The notes below the pieces were generated by a model, which worked only from the letters and a program-made list of their open reading frames with translations, did no database searches and was not told the DNA's origin. From contig JANBTH010000107.1 of assembly GCA_027578815.1 (NCBI GenBank), forward strand, positions 1 through 34,629: a stretch of 34,629 nt of DNA, read 5' to 3'. Position 1 is the first letter of the stretch, and the number at the start of each line of letters is the position of its first letter. Below are positions 8,497-18,700 of this stretch, one piece after another. Origin of the DNA: Coemansia sp. RSA 1804. Lineage: Eukaryota; Kickxellomycota; Kickxellomycetes; Kickxellales; Kickxellaceae. Both the position numbers and the translations under genes were made by a program.

Positions 8497-11400
8497 ATGA
8501 CCGACCACATTCTAGCCGCCCTCGAAAGGGACTACCTTCTCCCGCGCCCGGCAATTGCCAATCCGCAGCTGTCGGCAGCACAGACCGAGGTCCCGCTCAG
8601 GCACCGCCTGCACGATGTGCTGACACTGGGTCCGCCCCGCAGCGAGACGACGGTGGCGATGACGCGCGACCCCGTCACGGGCGAGTACTGCGCAGCGACA
8701 ACCACAGCAAAAGCAACCCAGATGAGCAGCGGAACCCATGGCGATCCCATGTCGTTTGCCCGCGCCGCCGGCAGACCGCAGGACTATGCGACGGGGTCCG
8801 CCAGCCAGCTCCCGTTCCGCCCGGGCGGGCTCGATGCCAGCGAGTCGGCAATCGACGCCGAGCAGGTGCTTGGCGAGCTCGGGCTAAGAGACAGCGACGA
8901 CTGCAGCCACCGACGTCGTGGAGATGCAGAGGAGGCGAGCAGTGCTAGGCTGTGCACGGTGCCCGACGGCTTTGACCGCGGTCTGTTCGGCGCCATGCCA
9001 GCGCCGCAGCCCGTGGTAGCCAGCAGCAGCAGCGCGCTTGCTGACATTATTGGGCAGGCGATGGACTACTACGGAGCAGGGGACCGTCCCGCGGGAGAGA
9101 AGGAAGAAGAGGAAGAGGCGCCGCAGGGTTCCGCAGAAAACGGCAGCACTAAAGATGGCGGTAGCGACGCCGACAAGGAGATCGACCGCATCGCCGCCGT
9201 CGCCGAAGCCCCCGCGCAGCGCGAGAGACGCGCACAGCGACTCGCGCAGAGAGAGGCGCGCAGGGAGTGGGCGCACGTGGTGGACATTGCGGCAGGGTTC
9301 AAGAACTTCCACCAGCTGGTTCCGAGGCCCGCGCGGGGGTTCCCGTTCGAGCTCGACGTCTTCCAGAAGCGCGCCGTGTACCACCTGGAGCGCGGGGACT
9401 CGGTGTTCGTCGCAGCCCACACGTCTGCTGGCAAGACGGTGGTGGCCGAGTACGCCGTCGCGCTGTCGCAGATGCACATGACCAAGACCATCTACACCTC
9501 GCCGATCAAGGCGCTGTCGAACCAGAAGTTCAGCGACTTCAAGCGCGCGTTTGGCGAGGACAGCGTGGGCATCCTCACGGGCGATGTCAAGATCCGCCCC
9601 GAGGCGCCGTGTCTCATCATGACCACCGAGGTGCTGAAGAACATGCTGTACCGCGGCGCCGATGTGCTCCGCGACGTCGAGTTTGTCGTGTTCGACGAGT
9701 GCCACTACGTCAACGACGCCGAGCGCGGCGTGGTGTGGGAGGAGGTCATCATCATGCTGCCCGGCCACGTGTCCATCATCCTGCTGTCGGCCACCGTGCC
9801 CAACACGAAGGAGTTTGCCGAGTGGGTTGGCCGCACGAAGAAGCGCGACATCTACGTGATCAGCACCAGCAAGCGGCCCGTGCCGCTGGAGCACTATCTG
9901 TACGTCGGCAGGACGCAGGCCATCAAGGACGAGGCTGTCAAGATCGTCGACAAGAGCGGCGCTTTCCTCACCGCGCAGTGGAAGGACGCCTACAACGCCG
10001 TGAACAAGCCGGCCCCCATATCGTCCGGCGCTCGCGGAGCCCGCCGTGGCGGCGCCGGCGGCCAGGCGGCGCCCAGAGCGACAGGGCGGCACACGGCGGA
10101 GCGGCAGAGCACCACGCTGTGGGTGCATCTGATCGGGCTGCTGCGCAGGAAGTCGCTTCTTCCGGCGGTGGTTTTCACGTTCTCGCGCAAGAAGTGCGAG
10201 GAGTACGCGCACTCGCTGCGCAACCAGGGCTTTCTGAGCGAGCGCGCGCGCAGCGACGTGCATGCCGTTGTTGAGCGCTGTCTGAAGCGCCTGACGCCCG
10301 AGGACCGCGGTCTGCCGCAGGTGCTGGCTATGCGGTCCCTGCTTCGCCAGGGAATCGGCGTGCACCACTCGGGTCTGCTGCCGATCGTCAAGGAGGTTGT
10401 GGAGATCCTGTTTGCGCGCGGCCTGATCTTCTGCCTGTTTGCCACCGAGACCTTTGCCATGGGCGTCAACATGCCGGCGCGGTGCGTGGTGTTCTCGGCG
10501 CTGCGGAAGCACGACGGCCGCTCGTTCCGCGACCTTCTTCCCGGCGAGTACACGCAGATGGCCGGCCGCGCCGGGCGTCGCGGTCTCGACGACACCGGCG
10601 TGGTTGTTATTAACGCTGCCACCGAGGTCCCCGACACCGCCACGCTGCACACGATGCTTCTGGGCGCCGCCACGAAGCTGGAGTCCCAGTTCCGTCTCAC
10701 GTACACGATGATCCTCAATCTGTTGCGCGCCAAGCAGCTGCGTGTCGAGGAGGTCATCAAGCGCAGCTTTGGCGAGAACATGGCCCAGGGCCAGGCCCCC
10801 GACCAGGAGCGCAGGCTGCTGGCCGTGAAGAAGAGGCTTGACGAGTTCCCCGCCCTCGAGTGCTCCATCTGCGAGGACGATATCGCCGGATACTACCGCG
10901 TTGCCAGCGCCATCCGCCGCGTGACAACCCGTTTGCACACAAAGGCCGCGCAGCAGTCGCTGCTGCTGGGCGGCAGCAGTGCACGAGGAGCCGCCCAGGC
11001 GTTTATCCCAGGAAGACTGGCACTTGTCTCGATCTTTCCTCACGTGAGGCTCGCTGTTCTGGTGCGGAAGGCCGGGGCTGACGCATCGCACTTTGTCTGT
11101 ATGGTTCTCGATCCGCCTTTGTCAGACGATCAGCACCAGCTGCCAGCATCGTCAGCCGCGCCGCCGTACCCGCTCACCGATCTGGCTGCCACGGTTGCCA
11201 AGCTTGACCAGCCAGACATGCGCTATCTGTACAGCACGGTGCCCATCTCTTCCATTGCTGTCCTGCTGGACACTACTGTCAAGGTTCGGTCCGCAAACGT
11301 CACTGACCAGCAGCTCGGGAAGAAGGAGCCCGTGGTGCTGTCGCCCGAGCTTGCCTTTTCTCTGCACAAGACGCTGGAAGCGCTGCTACAGCTACAGCAG

Positions 11401-12228
11401 GACGGCCAGAGCGACACATCAGCGATCGAGTACCCGTGGCAGAGGATCCGGGTCCTGGAGTTCCAGGAGCTGGTCCACGAGCGCGCGCGGCTCCTCGGAA
11501 GCGCCAGCGGGTTCCAGTGCTGCGCATGTCCGGATCTGTCGCACCACTACATGAGCGTCCACAGGAAGGTAGCGCTGCAGACGGAGCTGGACGAGCTGGC
11601 CATGCAGCTGTCGGACCAGAACCTGGAGCTGCTCCCCGACTACCGGTTGCGGCTCGATGTGCTGAAGAGCCTGGCGTACATCGACGAGTCTGGGAACGTC
11701 CAGCTCAAGGGCCGCGTTGCCTGCGAGATGAACGCTGCCGACGAACTCGTGCTGACAGAACTTATTCTCGACAACACGTTGGCTGCCTACGAGCCCGAGG
11801 AGATCGTTGCCCTCGTCTCGGCCTTCGTGTGCACCGACAAGAATGAGCCCACCGATCTCATCGATCGGTTGCCGCCGAAACTGCAGGACGGCCGCCAGCG
11901 TATCCTCGATACCGCGCGTCGTGTCGGGACGGTGCAGGCGGCGCTCGGTCTCCCTGTCAGCGTGGAGGAGTACCAGCGCGAGTTCCGGTTTGCGCTGATG
12001 GAGGCTGCGTACGAGTGGGCCCGCGGCATGTCGTTTGCCAACATCGCTGCGCTGACCGATACGCAGGAAGGCATTATTGTGCGTTGCATCCTACGCATCT
12101 CGGACGTGCTGAAGAATATTGCTACCGCTGCCATATTGGTCGGCGACACGGAACTCAAGCTAAAGCTGCAGACCGCCGTTGAGCTGATCCGTCGCGACAT
12201 TGTGTTTGCGGCATCGCTGTACTTCTAG
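8497..12228 (+). CDS. SKI2: Ski2-like RNA helicase of the SKI complex
   Basis: 1243 residues from ATG 8497; the frame is open upstream to a TTG but no ATG precedes. Ski2 with Ski3 and Ski8 unwinds mRNA and feeds it to the cytoplasmic exosome for 3'-5' decay. Motifs seen: N-terminal Ski2 segment (AALERDYLLPRP), Q-motif-like FELDVFQKRA, Walker A AHTSAGKT at 307-314, DECH box at 400-403, SAT at 431-433, QMAGRAGRRG at 687-696. Then come the arch/insertion region with a Cys/His cluster (CCACPDLSHHY) and a C-terminal DSHCT domain ending at FAASLYF. The family is usually called DEVH, and here motif II has Cys as third residue. A basic, Gly/Ala/Arg-rich insert (about 509-530) separates the RecA lobes. 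The Ski2-like N-terminus and Cys cluster favour Ski2 over Mtr4. Confidence 0.95.
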   Translation: MTDHILAALERDYLLPRPAIANPQLSAAQTEVPLRHRLHDVLTLGPPRSETTVAMTRDPVTGEYCAATTTAKATQMSSGTHGDPMSFARAAGRPQDYATGSASQLPFRPGGLDASESAIDAEQVLGELGLRDSDDCSHRRRGDAEEASSARLCTVPDGFDRGLFGAMPAPQPVVASSSSALADIIGQAMDYYGAGDRPAGEKEEEEEAPQGSAENGSTKDGGSDADKEIDRIAAVAEAPAQRERRAQRLAQREARREWAHVVDIAAGFKNFHQLVPRPARGFPFELDVFQKRAVYHLERGDSVFVAAHTSAGKTVVAEYAVALSQMHMTKTIYTSPIKALSNQKFSDFKRAFGEDSVGILTGDVKIRPEAPCLIMTTEVLKNMLYRGADVLRDVEFVVFDECHYVNDAERGVVWEEVIIMLPGHVSIILLSATVPNTKEFAEWVGRTKKRDIYVISTSKRPVPLEHYLYVGRTQAIKDEAVKIVDKSGAFLTAQWKDAYNAVNKPAPISSGARGARRGGAGGQAAPRATGRHTAERQSTTLWVHLIGLLRRKSLLPAVVFTFSRKKCEEYAHSLRNQGFLSERARSDVHAVVERCLKRLTPEDRGLPQVLAMRSLLRQGIGVHHSGLLPIVKEVVEILFARGLIFCLFATETFAMGVNMPARCVVFSALRKHDGRSFRDLLPGEYTQMAGRAGRRGLDDTGVVVINAATEVPDTATLHTMLLGAATKLESQFRLTYTMILNLLRAKQLRVEEVIKRSFGENMAQGQAPDQERRLLAVKKRLDEFPALECSICEDDIAGYYRVASAIRRVTTRLHTKAAQQSLLLGGSSARGAAQAFIPGRLALVSIFPHVRLAVLVRKAGADASHFVCMVLDPPLSDDQHQLPASSAAPPYPLTDLAATVAKLDQPDMRYLYSTVPISSIAVLLDTTVKVRSANVTDQQLGKKEPVVLSPELAFSLHKTLEALLQLQQDGQSDTSAIEYPWQRIRVLEFQELVHERARLLGSASGFQCCACPDLSHHYMSVHRKVALQTELDELAMQLSDQNLELLPDYRLRLDVLKSLAYIDESGNVQLKGRVACEMNAADELVLTELILDNTLAAYEPEEIVALVSAFVCTDKNEPTDLIDRLPPKLQDGRQRILDTARRVGTVQAALGLPVSVEEYQREFRFALMEAAYEWARGMSFANIAALTDTQEGIIVRCILRISDVLKNIATAAILVGDTELKLKLQTAVELIRRDIVFAASLYF

Positions 12229-12284
12229 ACAGTCAGTTGTATAGACTTATTGTGAGTTGGTGGGGGTGAGAATGGAGAGATAAG

Positions 12285-12290
12285 AATAAA
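12285..12290 (+). terminator. Candidate poly(A) signal for SKI2
   Basis: AATAAA 57 bp after the SKI2 stop, within the 150-bp gap to the convergent HOOK gene, so the two 3' UTRs probably overlap. Confidence 0.5.
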
Positions 12291-12378
12291 ATGAAGCAGG
12301 GAAAGAAAAGTTGGTAAAGAACATGAAAGAGCCAAACACACCAGACCAGAACAAAGAAAACGGATCCATCATCTTTGC

Positions 12379-15165
12379 TCACGCATTCAGCTGCATATCG
12401 AGCGTAACACGCTGCTGTGCGAGCCACGAAGACGGCGTCGTGCTATGTCTAGATGCCGCCGCCGCCGCCGCCGCCGAACCCATGATGCCGCTGCTGTGCC
12501 CAAAGCCGCTCTGGCGCTCGAGCTGGCGCTGCAGGTTGAACCACGCCGACGCCATTGTGCGTGACTCCAGCATGTGGACGCTGTTCTGCTCATGCAGCGC
12601 TGCGCGCAGACTCTCGAACTGCTCGTCCTTCATTGTCAGCTGCGTCTGCAGCGCCATGATCACCTCCTTGTAGTTGCTGTCCTGCGGCAATCTCTCACCG
12701 GATCCGGAACCAGCGGAACCAGCGTGGGCGGCTCTTAGCTTCTGGTCCAGCTGAACACAGTGGTCCTTTGTGCGCTTGAGCCCAACCTGCAGCGTGTGCA
12801 CCTCGTCGCGCGACTTGACAAGCTCCCGCTGCAGCCTGTCAAAGTCGCTCTGCGAGTACTGCGTCCTCTGCTGTTGCTGCTGCTGTTGCTGCTGTTTCTC
12901 CACAGCCTGGGCCATGCGTCTGCCCTCGGACTCTGCTGCATGCTTCTCGATGTCCAGGCGCGTCAATTCCTCCTGCAGCTTCGACAGCTTCTGCGTGAGC
13001 TGCCGGTTCTCTGCCGACAGCCGCCCAACCTCGGCCTTGAACTCCTTGCTCTGCTCGTGCGTCTCTGCGTACCAGCCCTCGAGCGACTTGGTTTCCTTAC
13101 GCAGACTGGCCGCCTCCGAACCGTCAAGCCGCCGTAGCGCCTCGTGCGCCGCGTTCTTCTCGCGCTCGCTAGCAAGCGACTGTGCCCGTGCCTGCTCCAT
13201 CTCCTCCCGCGTCTGCGCAAGCTCCGAATGCATCCTGCTCGTCTCTGCCGACGCTGCCACCAGCTTCTCCGTGAGCTGCCGCACATCCTCCCGCACGCGG
13301 ACTGCCTCGTCCGCAGCGACCTCGGCCGCGCGCAATCGCTTCTCGAGCTCCTGGCGCTGCTCCCTCTCCTTCTCCAACTCGGCCACCACTTGCTGTCTCT
13401 CGCGGTCTGTATTCTCCGTCATCATCTCCAGGAACTCGCTTGCGTCGTTGTTGGTTGCGCTCTTCTTTGCATCCTCAAGCTCGCGCTCCAGTCTGGCAAT
13501 CTTGGTCAGCAGCGCTACCCGACCGCCTTCGCTGGATCTTGCCGACTCCAGACCAGACTCAAGCGTGGCACCCGTTGTGTTCTGTGCCGGGCCAGCGACA
13601 CCCTGCAGCTCCATCTCGCGCAAACTCTCCTCCAGAGACATGATCAGATCCTGGTCGCGCTGCTTGTCTTGGCGCATACGCTCTGTCTCGTCCTCCAGCT
13701 GTCGCACCCTCTCTGTTGTCTGGCCAAGCTCGGCGACAGCGATGTTGTGTTGGCTCTCAAGTCGGACGAACTCGTCTCTGTAGTTGTCTACGGCAGGTTG
13801 CAGCTGCGAAACGCGTCGGTACTCCTCCTCGATCAGTCGTGCACGCTCCTGTGTCTGCGCAAGCTCCTCCTCCAGCACACGCATCTCCCGCCGCATGTCG
13901 GTGCTCTCTTCCAGCTTCTTTTTATACTTCTCAATGACATGCTCCGACTTTGCCAGCCGCTCGGCCGCATGCTTGTACTCCTGGAGCTGGTCGCGCATCC
14001 TGGCCACTTCATCCTTTGCCTCGTCGCTGTCCGAAACTCTGCGCGTAAGCTCTGCAATCGTTGCCTCCTGCGCTTTGTTTACTCGCTCGACCTCCTGGAA
14101 CCGCGCATCGGCTTTGTCGAGGTCGAGCTTGAGCTTATCGATCTCCGTGCGGAGGATAAAGTCGGCCTTTCCGGTCTTGGCGGCGCGGGCCATGGATCTT
14201 TCCAGCTCCTCCATCCTTGTCTTCAGCTCCTCGTTGAGTACAAGAAGCTCCTCGTACTTTGTCTGCACCTGCTTGTGCTCCGTCGAGAGTTCGATCGCCG
14301 ACTTTTCCAGCTCATCCTTCTCGGCGTACGACTTCATAAGCTCTGCCTGGAGCCTGGCAACGGGGTCGTCGCTTCCATCGTTGGCCATCGATGTATTATC
14401 GTCCATCATGTCTACGTCGTGGTGGCCCTCGGTGTCGGTGTCCGGTTCGGCGCTTCCCAGCTGCGCCAGCACTGACTCGATCGAAACCATCAGACTGCGT
14501 TGGTCCTCCTCCCCTAATGACATGATCTTGCCAATGTACACCTGGTTTCGCTCGCATTGCACCGCCAGCGTCAGGATCAGGTGGCATAGCTTCAGAAGCT
14601 CCTCGCCGTTGCCTTCCTTGGCTATTGCACCCAGATTAGGCTCCCCCAGGTTTGATGCCGGGTACCCGAGAACCTCCTCGTAGTACCGGGTCACGAGCTT
14701 GTACAGCTTTTTGAGATTATTTAACTTTAGCACCCAGTTGTCGCCGATGTCCGCCGATCTGATCGACTTGAACCACTGGCGGTCGCTACGGATATTGCAA
14801 ACATGAATAAATATAAAAGGAATTAGAAATATTAGCATAATGAGTATGCCATTGCCACCACTTTTGCTCCTCACTCTAAAAAGCATATGCTAATAATGTA
14901 TGCTTACATCTCGGCGCAAATTTCAAACAGCGCAATTCCGTCGGTCAGGTCATAGAGGCTGTTTACGGGCTTGCTTAGGGAGCCAAAAGTCCCGACCTAT
15001 AACAATGGCAGCAGTTGATATCCAAAAAAACAAGTTAATAAGGCTTTCATAGTGCTATTAACACCTCTAATAATGCGCTTGCCTCACAGTAATGGAATTG
15101 CTTTTTTCCGTTCTGCAAAAGCGTACCCAATGTATAAAGCCCTCGGCAATGTCGTCCTGACCCAT
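12379..15165 (-). CDS. HOOK: HOOK family dynein/endosome adaptor (three exons)
   Basis: Exons on the - strand: 15165-15127, 14996-14908, 14785-12379, total 844 residues. Introns of 130 nt (GTACGC...TTATAG) and 122 nt (GTAAGC...CCGTAG) have branch-like ATTAAC and TGCTAAT. Splicing gives MGQDDIAEGFIHW, VGTFGSLSKP..LYDLTDGIALFEICAEI, then DRQWFKSIRSADIGDNW, which matches the HOOK N-terminal domain (calponin-like fold) almost motif for motif. From about residue 175 to 780 it is a long coiled coil rich in Glu/Arg/Leu heptads, including a poly-Gln run near 671-682. It ends in an Ala-rich tail. HOOK proteins tie early endosomes or other cargo to dynein and activate its motility through LTDGIALFEI-type and coiled-coil contacts. 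The 3' end is tail-to-tail with SKI2. Exon 3 is open into intron 2, where it encodes a false hydrophobic leader. Confidence 0.93.
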
Positions 15166-15702
15166 GGTCTTGAGATTGGGTCTGACTCACTATGTGTGTA
15201 TTATGTGAACGATGTGTATAAAGAGCCAAACGGCTTGAAATAGAAGGAATAGAAGGAATAGGAGGGATAGGAGGAACAGGAATATGGTAAATGTGTCAGA
15301 CGTATACCGTTTGCACTATTAGAATGTGAGTGAGTGAAAAAAGATGAAATAAAAACAAAACAAACAAACAAACAATAGAAAAAGAGGGCGAAATGCTGAA
15401 GAGAAAAGGGATGGGAATCTTTATTTCCGATGACGAATGAAAAAGGGTTTGGTTTTGGCTTGAGCTGCGGCTGACAAAAAAAGCTCCAGACTCCATTTTT
15501 GTTCAACAAGAGTTACTAGAAAAATAATTTCCCCTTACTCTTACTCTTTTTTTCCTCTTTCTTCCTGTACTATTATTTTAAAAATCCAAATTCTCTGTAT
15601 TTATTCCTACTATTATTACCACTATCATTATTATCTTTTCTTTTCTATTTGGCATTTGGGAGAAAGTCTTCCTGTTCGATAGGACCGAACCTTAATCAAT
15701 TA
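15166..15702. promoter_or_regulatory. Divergent promoter region of HOOK and the ASH-domain gene
   Basis: 537 bp between two start codons facing away from each other. It contains a purine-rich AGGAAT-type tract (15241-15281), a (CAAA)n run (about 15355-15375) and a CT/T-rich block (15540-15650) immediately upstream of the ASH-gene ATG. No defined transcription-factor site is assigned. Confidence 0.5.
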
Positions 15703-18700
15703 ATGTCCAGCTTTCAAGGCTCGCCACCACAACAAAGGGGACCAACGATACCACCACCGACAACAGCAAACTATGGACTACTCGCATCGTCCGCCAACGG
15801 ACTATTCTCAGTACGCGGTTTACCACAAAGCACGCATATAGACAAGATATATCTCAACGGATTACATCTACTTCTACCGTTCTGGATCACAAATGAATCA
15901 GCAGCGCGGGTGTCTTTGGATCTGGTTATGCCCGCCGACGGGTCCGTCAAGTTCCAGCGCGACAATGCAAACTGGAATGCCGTGCCCGCGTGCAGTCGTG
16001 CGTCCTATGTCGACATTGTAAAAAATGACCAGGGCGATTATGGCGAGGGTCCGTCTTGTGATGGAGAGGGAGGGCCCGACGAGGTGACAATGGAATGTAA
16101 TGCTGGGATCCAAAAGGAGTTCAGCGAGGTCTTTAACCAGATAGACGGCATCAGCAGGCTGGAGCTGGCGCCTCGCGAGACCGTTGAGCTCGTGTTGCTG
16201 TACGTGTGCAATAACCCCAAAAATGGCGCACAGACTCCCGTGCACAGCAGACGTCCGTCGCTGGGACAACAGTCTTCAGCGCAACCTGCCAGCGGCAGCG
16301 TGTCTGTCGTTGGCTCGACATCTGATCTGGTCAGTCTTGGAGGCAGCAGGAGCGGGGATAGACAGCGACCGCATTACCAGTACATGTCGAGCGTCAACGG
16401 CATCAGGATCCAGGCGGTCTCTGATGCCGATAACCAACAACAGCAGACCATTGTTGATCACTACAGCGTAAACCTGCGCACCAGCTACTGCAAGTCTGTT
16501 CTTGAGGTGGATCCGCCAACGTCACGCGTGTACATCGACGACTGCGTGATTGGAAAGCTGTATGAGCGCGTGCTGACAATAAGGAATGCGTCGGAGATTG
16601 GGCTTGACTGGTCGATGACGGTCGTGGAAACCACAGATACTACCTCGCTTTCGCCGCTACAACTTTTGGACAACAACATGGATCCGATGAGCGACGGCCA
16701 CCTGGCAGCCGGCGAGAGCAGCCAGATGCTGATCAGATACACACCGCAGGCAGCTGGCGAATCACTGTGCCGCTTCCTGATTGAAAACAAGAACGATCCC
16801 GCGAACCAGAGATACTGGGTATTTAGGGCCAGAGTCAGTCAGCGCCCGAAACCCAAACTCGTTGAGCTCCTCAGTGATCCCGACATCAACTTTGGCGACT
16901 GCACAAGCGGCCTGTGGTACAACCGCGAAATAACGCTCAAGAACGTCAGTGAGTCGCCGGTGGCCATGCGGTTCCGTGTCGAGGGCAACACATCTAACCT
17001 GAAGATGAAGTCCTCGGTGAAGGCGAAGCAGGACCATTCTGGGGAATTGTCAGCGAAGAGCGTCAACGACGATAGTCACCAACAGCAGCATCAGCAGCAC
17101 CATCGGAGCGATAACGCGAGTAATGCAGCTGAGACGCCGGCCAGCAGCCGCTCGGATGGCGGGATGGGCGACGACAACGCGAGCGAAGGTGCCAATGTCA
17201 GCGCCAACGCCAATGATACACGCGACGAGGCGTCATCGGCTGCTGAGAACGAAAGCCAGGGCCAGAGTCTGGGCGCGGGACGAACGACTATTGCCATTGC
17301 TGCTGCCGCCGCCGCTACCGCACGCCAGGAAGCACTGGATCTCGACCGCCGCACACATCACCCGCGATCGCGTCTCGCAGCATCGTATGGGCCGCAGCCA
17401 GCGCACTTTGACGAGGTGCTGATCAAGCCCGGATCGGTGCGCACAGTGGTGCTTTCGCTGACCGGGAAACCCGTCGCCAGCGCATCGGTCAACGCCGGAC
17501 AGTTCGACCGCCTGACATTCACGTTTTTCTGCGAGTACACAGCCTCCGCCGGCACCAAGCAGGCACCGCGGCCGCCCAAGAGCACGCTTGCTGGCGACAA
17601 GGCCGACGATCGGCTATCACTGCCGTGCACGGTGAATATGTGCACGCCGTTTGTGCGCGTCAGCCCGCAGCTGCTGGACTTTGGCAACGTCGACGTCGGG
17701 ATGCTGAAGACGATGTACATGCAGGTGGAGAATGTGTCGCAGGTGGCCGCCACGGTGCAGTGCAATCTGGAGTCCAAGGTCATCAACTGCGTGCGCTCGG
17801 CCATTGTCATTCCGCCGCTGCAGACAAGATCTGTGCGCGTCGATATTTATCCGCGCCGCATCAACGCGCGGTACCGCAAACAGATTATCGTGCGCAACAA
17901 ACACAACCGTCTGAACGATAACGTCGTCGAGGTGCGTAGCGTGCACATTGACCAGCGCCAGATGGCCTTCCACAACATGTTCTACAAGACGCTGGTGCCG
18001 CAGAACGAGCAGAACTTTGTGGACTTTGGCACCGTCTCGCTCGGCTCGCGGGCGCTGCGACGCATCAATCTGCAGAACCTCTGCCGCTGCGCCGTGACGA
18101 TTGGGCTGGCCACCGGCAGCGACGGCGCCAGCGACGACAGCGAAAGCATGGTTGTCGTGTACACTGTTGTCCCGCTGGTCAAGGACGGGCGTGTGACGCA
18201 GACTGCCAGAGACATAGCCACACAGCTGCCGCTTCTCGAGCGCCAGGCCGCAATGCACAGCAGCATCGAGGCCTTCAAGGAGCACTCGCGTGCCGCCAGC
18301 TCGCCTAAAGCGCAGCCGCGCGCGGGGTTTGCCAGGCCGCCCAGGGACGTAGGAGCGCTGCCGCAACCGCAACCGCTGCTGCAACCGCTGCCGCAGAAGA
18401 CGCGGCTGCGTGCGCTGCCTGCGGGCGTGTTTGTTGACAAGGCCGTCGAGCGCGGCCACGCGTGTCTTGTTCCGTTCAGGGCTGGGCGGTGGCCCTCGGC
18501 ACCAGCGCAGGCACAGCCGCTCTCCATCGAGTATCTGGATCTCCCGTCCGCGCGACGGAGAGGACGGCCCGCCGTGCGCATTCTTGAGCATGGCACCGTC
18601 AACGAGCCACTGCCGCCTCCTCAGCCGCTGGTGGAAGCGGCGCCGCGTGAGCTGCAGGCGCCAATGGAGGCCGAGGACGCTGCCGCCACGGCAACCATCA

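Noticed and set aside
8884..11091. 735-codon open frame antisense to SKI2
   Set aside because: Arg/Gly/Ala/His-rich composition is a by-product of GC-rich third positions in SKI2, which has full domain support. No domain on this strand.
12470..12900. Trinucleotide runs (GCC and CTG/TTG) that look like CRISPR-type or satellite repeats
   Set aside because: They are poly-Ala and poly-Gln codons within HOOK; no spacers.
12770..14683. Long + strand frames (337, 443 and 299 codons) across HOOK
   Set aside because: Cys/Ser/Leu-rich products opposite a coiled-coil gene, as expected from reverse reading of Glu/Arg/Gln codons.
14786..14886. Hydrophobic N-terminal segment on the HOOK frame
   Set aside because: It is intron 2 read through. 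Splice sites and family alignment place the true N-terminus in two upstream exons.
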